From IMG/VR virus record IMGVR_UViG_3300046777_001606, positions 43,802 through 107,801 of that record: a stretch of DNA of 64,000 nt; one strand, written 5' to 3'. Shown one piece after another: positions 34,446 through 43,275 of the stretch. The notes under the pieces are model-generated. The model was not told the origin of the DNA and searched no databases. It was given only the letters and a program-made list of their open reading frames with translations. This stretch comes from a virus. Positions within the stretch are counted from its first letter, which is position 1. Each line of letters starts with the position of its first letter. Both the position numbers and the translations under genes were made by a program.

Positions 34446-36674
34446 ATGGCGACTCCTCAATTATCTCCAGGTGTAATTACCAGAGAGGTTGATTTAACTG
34501 TTGGGAGAGCTGATAATGTTTTAGAAAACATTGGTGCTATTGCTGGTCCCTTTGCAATTGGACCTGTTGATGAACCCACAACAATTACAACCGAACAAGA
34601 GTTAATCAATACATTCGGAAAACCAATATCTACTGATAGTCAGTATGAATATTGGATGACAGCATCATCATATCTTTCATATGGTGGAGTTCTTAAGGTC
34701 GTAAGAACAAGTGGATCAACATTGAAGAATTCAAATGCTGGTGTTGGAGCTGCTAATACAACTTCATTAAAAATTGATAACTTTGATGATTATAGCACAA
34801 ACCACTCAGGTCCATCTGCAGATTATACATATGCGTCAAAAAACCCAGGATCTTGGGCAAATGATTTGAAAGTATGTTTTATCGATGACCTAGGAGATCA
34901 AATTCTTGGAGTTACAACTACAGATCTGGCAAATTTTGGAGCAGTAATTGGTGCTGGAGCTACTACACCAATTACTGCGAATATTCCACAATCTGATGGA
35001 ACTGTATTAACTTTTCAAGGATACTTAAAAGGTATCGTTACTGGAGTATCTACAGACACCTCTGCTGGAGCAAGTAAAGTAACTGTTAAAATTGTATCTA
35101 GAGTTTCTAGTACTGGTGCAGAAACAAAAATTTCTTATGGGAAGGATACATCTTATGCAGGATTTTTTGTCGGATGCGACTTAAAATTTGTTAATTCATC
35201 AGGTGTTGTAGGTAATGGCAATACTACTTGTGCATGTACAACGGTTGATGATTGGTATGATCAACAAACTCTCGGATTAACTAATAGCACAATCTATTGG
35301 AAATCTATTGCGCCAAAACCAGTAACTACTAATTCTGCATTAGAATCAAACTCTAGAAATGATGCCCTCCATGTTGTTTTAGTTGATGATACTGGAAGAG
35401 TTACTGGTGTAAAAGGAAATTTAGTAGAAAAGCATTTAAATCTGTCGAAGGCTGTAGATGCAGTTTCTAGCGAAAATTCTCCTACAAAAATTTGGTATAA
35501 AGATTACCTAAGTCTGTATTCAAATTACATTTATGCGGGATACAATCCATCAAATGGTTCGGATGGATATTGGGGAACACACCCAACAGCAACTGGATTT
35601 ACAACATATTCGGGAATACCTTCAGCATCATTTACAGCAATTTCTACCGCCAGTGGTCTCTGGGGACAAAAATCTCAAGGTGTAGAATTTAGCGCAATAG
35701 GCAACAAAACTTATACATTAAGGGGTGGAGTTGACTATCAATCAAATGGCGGAATGCTTGCTCAACTTTCGGATCTTGTTGCTTCATATGATTTATTCTC
35801 AAATAAAGATCGTTATTCCGTAGATTTTATTTTAGGAGGTCCAGGACTTACTGTTGAATCAGATTCTCAAGCAAAAGCTGCTAAATTAATATCAATCGCA
35901 GAATCGAGAAAAGATTGTATAGCAGTTATTTCCCCAAATTCAGCTAGTGTATTGAACATAACAAATTCAAACACTCAAACTAAAAATGTATGTGAATTTT
36001 TCTCAGGAATTAATGCATCAATAACATCATCATCTTATGCAGTGTTTGATTCTGGTTACAAATACATGTATGATAGATTTAACAATGCATTTGAATATGT
36101 TCCATGTAATGGTGATGTTGCTGGATTAATGGTTAGATCATCTCTCAATTCATACCCATGGGTTTCTCCAGCAGGGCAACAAAGAGGAGTTCTTAACAAT
36201 GCAATTAAATTAGCATACAATCCATCCAAAGATGAGAGAGACACTTTATACACCTCAAGAGTAAATCCAATTATTAACCAGCCTGGTGTTGGTATTATTT
36301 TATATGGCGATAAAACAGCAGTGTCTTATGCTACAGCATTTGATAGAATTAATGTGAGAAGATTATTTATTGTTGTTGAAAAAGCACTTGAAAGAGCAGC
36401 TCAATCGCAACTTTTTGAGCTCAACGATGAAATAACCAGATCTAATTTTGTTAATACCGTTGAACCATATCTCAGAGATATTCAAGCAAAGAGAGGACTT
36501 TATGATTTCCGTGTTATCTGCGATCAAACAAATAACACTCCTGATGTAATTGATAATAATGAATTTAGAGCTGATATCTTCTTGAAGCCAACTAAGTCAA
36601 TTAATTATGTAACTTTAACTTTTGTAGCTACTCGCACAGGAGTTAGCTTTGAAGAAGTTACTGGTAGAGTTTAA
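34446..36674 (+). CDS. gp18: Tail sheath protein gp18
   Basis: gp18 forms the contractile sheath around the tail tube. The 742-residue protein (T4: 659) starts LSPGVITREVDLTVGRADNV, the standard sheath N-terminus, followed by IGAIAGPFAIGPVDEP and ELINTFGKP. The C-terminal domain has NAFEYVPCNGDVAGLMVRSS, then INPIINQPGVGIILYGDKTA, then FDRINVRRLFIVVEKALERA, conserved across myovirus sheaths. The middle holds a variable beta-rich insertion (residues about 95-290). It is preceded by a late promoter element and a good ribosome-binding site and followed by the tube gene. Confidence 0.95.
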   Translation: MATPQLSPGVITREVDLTVGRADNVLENIGAIAGPFAIGPVDEPTTITTEQELINTFGKPISTDSQYEYWMTASSYLSYGGVLKVVRTSGSTLKNSNAGVGAANTTSLKIDNFDDYSTNHSGPSADYTYASKNPGSWANDLKVCFIDDLGDQILGVTTTDLANFGAVIGAGATTPITANIPQSDGTVLTFQGYLKGIVTGVSTDTSAGASKVTVKIVSRVSSTGAETKISYGKDTSYAGFFVGCDLKFVNSSGVVGNGNTTCACTTVDDWYDQQTLGLTNSTIYWKSIAPKPVTTNSALESNSRNDALHVVLVDDTGRVTGVKGNLVEKHLNLSKAVDAVSSENSPTKIWYKDYLSLYSNYIYAGYNPSNGSDGYWGTHPTATGFTTYSGIPSASFTAISTASGLWGQKSQGVEFSAIGNKTYTLRGGVDYQSNGGMLAQLSDLVASYDLFSNKDRYSVDFILGGPGLTVESDSQAKAAKLISIAESRKDCIAVISPNSASVLNITNSNTQTKNVCEFFSGINASITSSSYAVFDSGYKYMYDRFNNAFEYVPCNGDVAGLMVRSSLNSYPWVSPAGQQRGVLNNAIKLAYNPSKDERDTLYTSRVNPIINQPGVGIILYGDKTAVSYATAFDRINVRRLFIVVEKALERAAQSQLFELNDEITRSNFVNTVEPYLRDIQAKRGLYDFRVICDQTNNTPDVIDNNEFRADIFLKPTKSINYVTLTFVATRTGVSFEEVTGRV

Positions 36675-36711
36675 TTATTATCTAAATTAATTACAGAAGG
36701 AGGAATCCAAA

Positions 36712-37347
36712 ATGTCCACCCTAAGAACAATCACAAACTTTAAATCTAGATTAGCTGGTGGTGGTGCAAGACCCAACCTATTTGAAGTGACTATTCCATC
36801 ATTTCCAAGTGCAGCATTGGGCGCACAATGGGATAATGAAACATTTCAATTTTTATGCAAAGCAGCTGCTTTACCAGCATCAAATGTAGCACCAATCGAC
36901 ATTCCATTTAGAGGTCGTATTTTAAAAGTTGCTGGAGACAGAACTTTTGATACTTGGACTGTTACCGTTATTAATGATGAAAATTTTAAATTAAGAACCG
37001 CATTTGAACTTTGGATGAACGGCATCAATAAACTTGATAATGCGACTGGAGCAACAAATCCAGCATCGTATATGACTAATGCAATTGTTCATCAACTTGG
37101 AAGAGGAGCAGGAACAAGAGAATCGACAACAAATAGTCAAGCATCTGGTGGATCATCAATTGCTCCTTTGAGAACTTATAAATTCTATGATATTTTCCCA
37201 ACCAATATCTCCCAAATTGATCTTTCATATGATACTTCTGACACCATTGAAGAGTACACTGTAGAATTCCAAGTTCAGTACTGGACTGCAGGTAGCACTT
37301 CTGATAATGGTGGAGCAACTGACGCAACTAACGTTGTAATAAGATAA
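36712..37347 (+). CDS. gp19: Tail tube protein gp19
   Basis: gp19 builds the inner tail tube through which DNA passes. This 211-residue protein (T4: 163) begins with FKSRLAGGGARPNLFEVTIP, followed by FLCKAAALPASNVAPIDIPF and GRILKVAGDRTFDTWTVTVI, the family's conserved N-terminal core, and later YKFYDIFPTNISQIDLSYDT. An AGAAGGAGGAATCC ribosome-binding sequence, the strongest in the window, precedes the start, in keeping with high expression. It lies directly after the sheath gene as in T4. Confidence 0.94.
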   Translation: MSTLRTITNFKSRLAGGGARPNLFEVTIPSFPSAALGAQWDNETFQFLCKAAALPASNVAPIDIPFRGRILKVAGDRTFDTWTVTVINDENFKLRTAFELWMNGINKLDNATGATNPASYMTNAIVHQLGRGAGTRESTTNSQASGGSSIAPLRTYKFYDIFPTNISQIDLSYDTSDTIEEYTVEFQVQYWTAGSTSDNGGATDATNVVIR

Positions 37348-37353
37348 TAAATA
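37347..37353 (+). promoter_or_regulatory. Late promoter -10 (ATAAATA) for gp20
   Basis: TAATAAATA starts at the last base of the gp19 stop codon and lies 25 bases before the gp20 ATG. It is an exact match to the late core motif. Confidence 0.65.
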
Positions 37354-37377
37354 GTAGAAAGAAACTTTTAATTAATA

Positions 37378-39075
37378 ATGGCAAAATTATTTGGATTTTC
37401 TATTGAGGACACAGATCCAGTATCTCAGACTACAGTATCACCCGTCCCCCCTAATAGTGAGGACGGGTCTGATTTTTATCTGAGTAGTGGATTTTTTGGT
37501 TCTTATGTAGATATTGAGGGTGTTTACAGAACAGAATTTGACTTAATTAAAAGATATCGTGAAATGGCTCTTCACCCAGAGTGTGATAGTGCTATTGAAG
37601 ATATCGTCAATGAAGCAATCGTTTCAGATTCTGATGATAGTCCCGTTACTATAGAGTTATCTAATTTGAATGCCAGTGATGGAATAAAGAAAAAAATTAG
37701 AGAGGAATTTAAATATTTACTTGAACTTTTAGATTTTGATAGAAAATCTCACGAGATCTATAGAAATTGGTATGTTGATGGTAGACTCTATTATCATAAG
37801 GTAATTGATCTTAAGAAACCTGAGGAGGGTATTCAGGAATTAAGATATATTGATGCGATGAAAATTCGTTATGTTAGGCAGCAAAAAAGGACAAAAAACC
37901 AGGGACAAATGAGGTTGGCTAACATGAACCAACCAAACCCAATGGAATATGAATTTCCAGAAATTGAAGAGTATTTTGTATACAATCCAAAAATGTCTTA
38001 TCCAACTTCAAACCCAGCTGCAATGGGTGGTGAAGCGGGAATCAAAATGTCTAGAGATTCGGTCACATATTGTACTTCTGGATTAGTAGATAGAAATAAA
38101 GGATCAACATTATCTTACCTACACAAAGCAATCAAATCTCTCAATCAATTAAGAATGATTGAAGATAGTCTTGTAATTTACAGACTATCAAGAGCACCAG
38201 AACGTCGTATTTTTTATATTGATGTTGGCAATCTTCCAAAGGTAAAGGCAGAGCAATACCTTCGTGATGTTATGATGAGATATAGAAACAAATTAGTTTA
38301 TGATGCAAGTACCGGAGAAGTTAGAGACGATAAAAAATTCATGAGTATGCTTGAAGATTTTTGGTTACCTCGCCGTGAAGGTGGTAGAGGAACTGAGATC
38401 ACAACACTTCCCGGTGGACAAAATCTTGGAGAAATAACTGATATTGAATATTTTAAAAAGAAATTATATCGCTCGCTTAATGTACCCCCATCAAGAATGG
38501 ATGGTGAAGGTGGATTTAATCTTGGACGTTCTTCTGAAATTTTAAGAGATGAGCTTAAGTTCACAAAATTTGTTTCTCGCCTGAGAAAAAGATTCTCAGC
38601 AATGTTCAATGATATGCTAAGAACTCAACTTTTACTCAAAAATATTATTACTCCAGAAGACTGGCAGATAATGGAAGAACATATTCAATATGATTTTCTA
38701 TATGATAATCATTTTTCAGAATTAAAAGATGCAGAACTTTTATCTGAAAGATTAAATATGGTTGCAACTGCCGAACCTTATGTCGGCAAATATTATTCAC
38801 AAGATTATGTCCGCAGAAAAATACTGAGACAAACTGATGCTGAAATTTTGGAGCAAGATGCACTCATTGAAAAAGAAATTAAAGATGGTATTATCCCAGA
38901 TCCAAATGCTCCCATAGATCCAATGACTGGACAACCATTAGATCCTAGCACTGCAAATATGGACCTTGGTCAACCAGTAATGGAACCAAATACAGATGGA
39001 GTAAAAGATGGAGGATCAACTGAGGTAAATGGATCCTCAGCTGAAATGCCCAAACCTAGAGGTGGTAAGATATAA
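37378..39075 (+). CDS. gp20: Portal vertex protein gp20
   Basis: gp20 is the dodecameric portal through which DNA enters and leaves the head and on which head assembly starts. This 565-residue protein (T4: 524) has SGFFGSYVDIEGVYRTEFDL near residue 38, MALHPECDSAIEDIVNEAIV near residue 63, RNWYVDGRLYYHKVID near residue 133, and IYRLSRAPERRIFYIDVGNL near residue 265. These are the conserved blocks used as cyanophage diversity markers. The DGEGGFNLGRSSEILRDE region near residue 377 is also typical. The acidic, Pro-rich tail (about 500-565) is variable. Its TAA stop lies within a late promoter for the next gene. Confidence 0.95.
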   Translation: MAKLFGFSIEDTDPVSQTTVSPVPPNSEDGSDFYLSSGFFGSYVDIEGVYRTEFDLIKRYREMALHPECDSAIEDIVNEAIVSDSDDSPVTIELSNLNASDGIKKKIREEFKYLLELLDFDRKSHEIYRNWYVDGRLYYHKVIDLKKPEEGIQELRYIDAMKIRYVRQQKRTKNQGQMRLANMNQPNPMEYEFPEIEEYFVYNPKMSYPTSNPAAMGGEAGIKMSRDSVTYCTSGLVDRNKGSTLSYLHKAIKSLNQLRMIEDSLVIYRLSRAPERRIFYIDVGNLPKVKAEQYLRDVMMRYRNKLVYDASTGEVRDDKKFMSMLEDFWLPRREGGRGTEITTLPGGQNLGEITDIEYFKKKLYRSLNVPPSRMDGEGGFNLGRSSEILRDELKFTKFVSRLRKRFSAMFNDMLRTQLLLKNIITPEDWQIMEEHIQYDFLYDNHFSELKDAELLSERLNMVATAEPYVGKYYSQDYVRRKILRQTDAEILEQDALIEKEIKDGIIPDPNAPIDPMTGQPLDPSTANMDLGQPVMEPNTDGVKDGGSTEVNGSSAEMPKPRGGKI

Positions 39076-39078
39076 ATA
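39071..39078 (+). promoter_or_regulatory. Late promoter TATAAATA over the gp20 stop codon
   Basis: TATAAATA is an exact match to the canonical T4 late promoter and contains the gp20 TAA stop (39073-39075). It is 30 bases before the ATG of the gp67-like gene. Confidence 0.75.
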
Positions 39079-39107
39079 ATAAAGATTTAAATTAATGGTA
39101 TAGATCT

Positions 39108-39278
39108 ATGGATGAATTGTTAGATATGATTATTGCTGATGAAAAACCTTCACATATCAGCGATAAAATTAAAGATTTACTCTTTACAAAAGCGGCAGAA
39201 AAAATAGATTCATATAAACCAACCGTTGCAACATCTCTTTTTGGAGAAGTTGAGGAAGAAACATCCGAAGAAGAGTGA
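39108..39278 (+). CDS. gp67: Prohead core protein gp67-like
   Basis: This 56-residue protein (MDELLDMIIADEKPSHISDK at the start, EVEEETSEEE at the end) lies between the portal and the prohead protease, the position of T4 gp67 (80 residues, also with an acidic C-terminus). In T4 this protein is part of the head scaffold core and is cleaved by gp21. The short N-terminal helix and acidic tail fit. It is bracketed by two late promoter elements. The call relies on position, size and acidity more than on sequence identity. Confidence 0.7.
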   Translation: MDELLDMIIADEKPSHISDKIKDLLFTKAAEKIDSYKPTVATSLFGEVEEETSEEE

Positions 39279-39281
39279 TTG

Positions 39282-39288
39282 ATAAATA
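39282..39288 (+). promoter_or_regulatory. Late promoter -10 (ATAAATA)
   Basis: TGATAAATAATT begins 4 bases after the gp67-like stop and 26 bases before the ATG at 39314. It is an exact core match. Confidence 0.65.
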
Positions 39289-39313
39289 ATTAGTAAATGA
39301 ATTTCTAAGAATA

Positions 39314-39880
39314 ATGGCTCATAGACCAGTTGGAGCAGGGATTTCTCTATCAACCACAGCAACTGCAGCAGCAACTACTTCTTTTACTGTCCAATCGGAT
39401 GTTTTAAGAGTTGCTGCTGTTACGGCAGGTGCATTTGTAGCTATTGGAACTAATCCAACAGCCACTACTACAGATTATTATGTTCCAGCAGGAACAACAG
39501 CAACTTTAGCATTATCTAAAGGATCAAACAGGGTTGTTGGTATTACTACTGGTACAACTACTATTGTTGATTTTCCAGAAGGAACTCAATGTCCTTTTGG
39601 TGTTGGTGAATTTGTTACTTTATCTACTGGCTCTGCAACACAGTCATATCATAATATTACACATGCTGCAGTTCAATCAGTTGATACAACATCAGGTGTA
39701 AATGGATATCATCAAACTCGTTGCACTCTAAACCATAATAGTAGTGGTGTTGTTACTGCATTTAATGCGGGATTATCTCCAGATGCTGTTTTGAGAACGT
39801 CTCTAAGATTATCAGCCAGAACAGAAGGTGGATCTGGCGTTGTTTATGTTCAACAAGTTCAAATTAGCGGTCAAGCGTAA
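39314..39880 (+). CDS. Small virion structural protein between gp67 and gp21
   Basis: This is a 188-residue protein rich in Thr, Ala, Val and Ser, with predicted strands throughout (TTSFTVQSDVLRVAAVTAGA, NRVVGITTGTTTIVDFP, TSLRLSARTEGGSGVVYVQQ). The composition resembles head-decoration or fibre-type beta proteins. It occupies the place of T4 gp68 but does not look like that core protein. Its own late promoter and location within the head operon suggest an abundant head-associated protein; this is inference. One base separates its stop from the gp21 ATG. Confidence 0.7.
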   Translation: MAHRPVGAGISLSTTATAAATTSFTVQSDVLRVAAVTAGAFVAIGTNPTATTTDYYVPAGTTATLALSKGSNRVVGITTGTTTIVDFPEGTQCPFGVGEFVTLSTGSATQSYHNITHAAVQSVDTTSGVNGYHQTRCTLNHNSSGVVTAFNAGLSPDAVLRTSLRLSARTEGGSGVVYVQQVQISGQA

Positions 39881-39881
39881 A

Positions 39882-40532
39882 ATGAAACTAATCACAGAAG
39901 AAATCGAATCAGTAGAATTTATTGTCGAAGAAAACGACGGTAAAAAATCTTTGTATATTGAGGGAATTTTTCTTCAAGGCGATATTAAAAATCGCAATGG
40001 TAGAATGTATCCTATGGAAACTCTCCGCCGCGAGGTTGCCAGATATACTGAGAATCACATTTCTGCAGGCAGAGCACTTGGAGAACTTGGACACCCTGAT
40101 GGTCCAACTGTAAATTTAGATAGAGTATCTCACAAAATTGTTTCCTTAAAAGAAAGTGGATCAAACTTTGTAGGCAAAGCAAAAATTTTGAATACTCCAA
40201 TGGGAAAAATTGCGTCTTCTTTAATTGAAGAAGGTGTAAAGCTTGGTGTTTCTTCTCGTGGTATTGGATCCCTTACAATAAGTCGTGAAGGAGTCAATGT
40301 TGTTGGTAACGACTTTATGCTAGCAACTGCTGCTGATATTGTAGCAGATCCTTCAGCCCCTGATGCTTTTGTTGAAGGAATTATGGAAGGTAAAGAGTGG
40401 GTTTGGGACGGTGGAATACTTAGAGAAAAGTTTGCACAAAAAACATATAAGAGAATTAATACTTTAGTTGATCAAAAAAGACTTGAAGAGCAGAAATTAA
40501 ATCTATTTAATGATTTTCTTTCAAATTTATAA
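39882..40532 (+). CDS. gp21: Prohead core scaffold and protease gp21
   Basis: gp21 is the maturation protease that cleaves the scaffold, the capsid protein and internal proteins after a [LI]xE motif. I chose ATG 39882 (MKLITEEIESVEFIVEE), giving 216 residues (T4: 212); an upstream in-frame ATG would run back into the preceding gene. The family motifs are present: IEGIFLQGDIKNRNGRMYPM near residue 28, RALGELGHPDGPTVNLDRVS with the catalytic His near residue 71, and KLGVSSRGIGSL with the nucleophile Ser near residue 123. It sits between portal and scaffold genes as in T4. Confidence 0.94.
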   Translation: MKLITEEIESVEFIVEENDGKKSLYIEGIFLQGDIKNRNGRMYPMETLRREVARYTENHISAGRALGELGHPDGPTVNLDRVSHKIVSLKESGSNFVGKAKILNTPMGKIASSLIEEGVKLGVSSRGIGSLTISREGVNVVGNDFMLATAADIVADPSAPDAFVEGIMEGKEWVWDGGILREKFAQKTYKRINTLVDQKRLEEQKLNLFNDFLSNL

Positions 40533-40536
40533 ATTG

Positions 40537-40547
40537 ATAAATAAATA
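40537..40547 (+). promoter_or_regulatory. Double overlapping late promoter (ATAAATAAATA) for gp22
   Basis: GATAAATAAATA contains two overlapping ATAAATA cores offset by 4 bases, 5 bases after the gp21 stop and about 34 bases before the gp22 ATG. A GGAG ribosome-binding site follows. Confidence 0.65.
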
Positions 40548-40580
40548 TAGATTAAATTAGAGGTTAATCGGAGAGTTCAA

Positions 40581-41723
40581 ATGTCTCGTGGAGATTTACA
40601 AGAAATGGAAGTAGGCACTAAGCAATCCAAAACTGCCGTAAACGCAAATGCTAAGGCTGCAGAATCTGCACCTTCTTTAAGTGGTGCAACCCCAGGACAA
40701 ACTGGTAGTTGGGAAGATCTTGGTGGACCTGATCCTTCAAACTACAAGTCAACCGACGATTCAGCAAAGCTGAAGACTCCTGGCGCAACACTTAAGCAAG
40801 TTAAAGATATTGTGAATAAGGGTGCAAAACCTGCAATGGCTGCTGCGGGAGTTAAGGAAGAGAATGAAGAAGATGATGAACTCTTAGAGGAAACTGAAGA
40901 GAAAGAAGAAGAAATCTTAGAAGCTAAGAAAGAGGAAGAGAAAGAAGAAAAAGAAAAAGACGAAGACGAAGAAGAGGACGAAGAAGAGGAAGTGAAGGAA
41001 GAGTATAGCATCGATGAAGATGTTAACGCTCTTATTGGTAATGAAGATCTTTCAGAAGAGTTTAAAGAAAAGGCAAAGACCATTTTTGAAGCTGCTCTGA
41101 AGTCAAAGGTTAATGAAGTAAAAGAAGCTCTAGAGGCTCAATACGAGCAACAACTTCTTGAAGAAGTTGAATCAATTAAAGAAGAAATTAAGGATCGTTT
41201 AGATTCTTATCTTGAGTATGTTGCAGAAGAGTGGTTTACAGAAAACGCTCTTGCAATTGAGCACGGTCTTAAGACTGAAATGACCGAATCATTCCTCCAA
41301 GGAATGAAAGGTCTTTTTGAAGAACATTATGTATCAATCCCTGAAGATAAATATGATGTACTTGATAGCATGGTACAAAAACTTGATGAAATGGAAGAAA
41401 AACTCAACGAGCAGATTGAGAAAAACATTTCACTCAACAAGCGTCTCGCAGAGTCGGTTGCTGATGGAATTCTAGATCAAGTTTCTGAGGGTCTTGCGGC
41501 TACTCAGAAAGAAAAGCTCGCTTCACTTGCCGAAAGTGTTGAGTTTGAAAGTGAAGAAGAATATCGTGAAAAACTGGAGATGCTGAAGGAATCATATTTC
41601 CCAGCAGGTAAGTCTCCATCCGCTAAAACCGAAAGTCTTTCGGAGCAAGTAGACAGTTCACCAGAATCTATGACTGGTACAATGGCTGCCTACCTGAAGA
41701 CTCTTTCAGCATTTAGCAAATAA
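40581..41723 (+). CDS. gp22: Prohead scaffold protein gp22
   Basis: gp22 is the major scaffold protein of the prohead core and is degraded by gp21. The 380-residue protein (T4: 269) is very acidic and helical. A Glu/Asp/Lys-rich stretch lies at about residues 92-145 (EEEKEEKEKDEDEEEDEEEE), followed by long heptad-like helices (KAKTIFEAALKSKVNEVKEA, ESIKEEIKDRLDSYLEYVAE). The C-terminal ESMTGTMAAYLKTLSAFSK resembles the conserved end of cyanophage gp22, where the scaffold contacts the shell. It lies between gp21 and gp23. Codon use shifts toward more C/G-ending codons than in the tail genes. Confidence 0.92.
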   Translation: MSRGDLQEMEVGTKQSKTAVNANAKAAESAPSLSGATPGQTGSWEDLGGPDPSNYKSTDDSAKLKTPGATLKQVKDIVNKGAKPAMAAAGVKEENEEDDELLEETEEKEEEILEAKKEEEKEEKEKDEDEEEDEEEEVKEEYSIDEDVNALIGNEDLSEEFKEKAKTIFEAALKSKVNEVKEALEAQYEQQLLEEVESIKEEIKDRLDSYLEYVAEEWFTENALAIEHGLKTEMTESFLQGMKGLFEEHYVSIPEDKYDVLDSMVQKLDEMEEKLNEQIEKNISLNKRLAESVADGILDQVSEGLAATQKEKLASLAESVEFESEEEYREKLEMLKESYFPAGKSPSAKTESLSEQVDSSPESMTGTMAAYLKTLSAFSK

Positions 41724-41777
41724 TTGAATTTAATATAATTCAAACCCAAACAGTCACACTAAAAAAGGTAAACGCAA

Positions 41778-43208
41778 ATGTTCCATTCAGAGCATCTGCA
41801 GGAAAAGTGGGCACCTCTCCTCAACTATGAGGGTCTTGATCCAATCAAAGATTCCCATCGTAGAGCGGTAACCGCCGTCCTGTTAGAAAACCAAGAAAGA
41901 TTTTTAAGAGAGCAATCTGCTTTCGAAAGCACCGGTTCATTCCTGACCGAAGCTCCAACCAACGCAACTAACTCTGGAACCAATCCTGGTTTCTCGGGAA
42001 CAGCTGCTGCTGGTGGTCCTACTGCAGGTTTTGACCCTGTTCTGATCTCACTGATCAGACGTTCAATGCCTAACCTGATCGCCTATGATATTGCAGGCGT
42101 TCAGCCAATGAGCGGTCCTACTGGACTCATCTTCGCAATGCGTTCACGCTACACCAACCAGAGCGGAACCGAGACCTTCTACAACGAAGTTGATTCGGCA
42201 TTCTCCGGTCAAGATTTCGGATTCGACGAAACCGATGGAATGACCGCTGTTAACTCTGGTATGGGTACTACTGCCCAGTCAGGCACCAATCCATCAGTTC
42301 TCAACCCAGTCGGTACTGCTGCATCCAACGGTTATAACGTTGGTCAAGGTATGCGTACTGATGCCGCTGAAGATCTTGACGGCACTACCACCAATGCATT
42401 CAACCAGATGGCTTTCTCGATTGAGAAAGTCACCGTTACTGCAAAGTCAAGAGCTCTGAAAGCTGAGTACTCATTAGAACTCGCTCAAGACCTCAAGGCA
42501 ATCCATGGTCTGAATGCTGAGGCTGAATTAGCAAACATTCTCTCGACCGAGATTCTTGCTGAAATCAACCGCGAAGTTATCAGAACCATCTATAAGGTTG
42601 CTGAGCAAGGTGCTGTCCAAAACACCGCTACCGCTGGTGTATTCGACCTCGACGTTGACTCCAATGGTCGTTGGTCAGTTGAGAAGTTCAAGGGTCTCCT
42701 GTTCCAAATCGAGCGTGATGCTAACGCAATCGCACAAAGAACTCGTCGCGGAAAGGGCAACATCATCCTGTGCTCTGCTGACGTTGCTTCAGCACTGACC
42801 ATGGCTGGTGTTCTCGATTACACCCCTGCACTCAACGCTAACCTCACCGTTGACGACACTGGTAACACCTTCGCTGGTGTTCTGCAAGGTAAGTATCGTG
42901 TTTATATCGATCCTTATGCTGCTAACCTGACCTCTGCTAATGCAGGACCTACAGGTGGTAACCAGTACTACGTTGTTGGTTATAAGGGTTCTTCACCTTA
43001 TGACGCAGGTCTCTTCTACTGCCCATATGTTCCTCTCCAAATGGTACGTGCCGTTGGTGAGAACTCCTTCCAGCCCAAGATTGGCTTCAAGACTCGTTAT
43101 GGTCTTGTTGCTAACCCATTCGCTGAAGGAACCAACCAAGGTCTTGGTGCTCTCACAGTTAACCAAAACCGTTACTACAGAAGAGTTGCTGTTAAGAACC
43201 TCATGTGA
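41778..43208 (+). CDS. gp23: Major capsid protein gp23
   Basis: gp23 is the hexameric head shell protein, 476 residues (T4: 521). Conserved blocks include SLIRRSMPNLIAYDIAGVQP near residue 91, MSGPTGLIFAMRSRY, KSRALKAEYSLELAQDLKAI near residue 222, HGLNAEAELANILSTEILAE, and the C-terminal NRYYRRVAVKNLM. A likely gp21 cleavage site lies at SFLTE|AP, after residue 58, which would remove the N-terminal propeptide. Codon use is strikingly C/G-ending compared with neighbouring genes, as expected for the most abundant phage protein. A strong terminator follows. The upstream gap has a TAATATAATT stretch but no clear CTAAATA. Confidence 0.97.
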   Translation: MFHSEHLQEKWAPLLNYEGLDPIKDSHRRAVTAVLLENQERFLREQSAFESTGSFLTEAPTNATNSGTNPGFSGTAAAGGPTAGFDPVLISLIRRSMPNLIAYDIAGVQPMSGPTGLIFAMRSRYTNQSGTETFYNEVDSAFSGQDFGFDETDGMTAVNSGMGTTAQSGTNPSVLNPVGTAASNGYNVGQGMRTDAAEDLDGTTTNAFNQMAFSIEKVTVTAKSRALKAEYSLELAQDLKAIHGLNAEAELANILSTEILAEINREVIRTIYKVAEQGAVQNTATAGVFDLDVDSNGRWSVEKFKGLLFQIERDANAIAQRTRRGKGNIILCSADVASALTMAGVLDYTPALNANLTVDDTGNTFAGVLQGKYRVYIDPYAANLTSANAGPTGGNQYYVVGYKGSSPYDAGLFYCPYVPLQMVRAVGENSFQPKIGFKTRYGLVANPFAEGTNQGLGALTVNQNRYYRRVAVKNLM

Positions 43209-43230
43209 GTCATTCTTTACAGAAATCTTG

Positions 43231-43257
43231 GAGGGTCCCAAAGGACCCTCTTTTTTT
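43231..43257 (+). terminator. Rho-independent terminator after gp23
   Basis: GAGGGTCC-CAAA-GGACCCTC is a perfect 8-bp stem with a 4-base loop followed by seven T residues. It ends the head operon 23 bases after the gp23 stop. Confidence 0.95.
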
Positions 43258-43259
43258 AT

Positions 43260-43266
43260 CTAAATA
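43260..43266 (+). promoter_or_regulatory. Late promoter CTAAATA immediately after the gp23 terminator
   Basis: ATCTAAATAATT begins 3 bases after the terminator T-run. It is only 9 bases upstream of the ATG at 43276, so a transcript from it would be leaderless or nearly so. Confidence 0.5.
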
Positions 43267-43275
43267 ATTAGAAAA

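Noticed and set aside
41724-41777. Late promoter directly upstream of gp23
   Set aside because: Only TAATATAATT is present, without the CTAAATA/ATAAATA core. gp23 may rely on the gp22 promoter or on a variant I cannot define.
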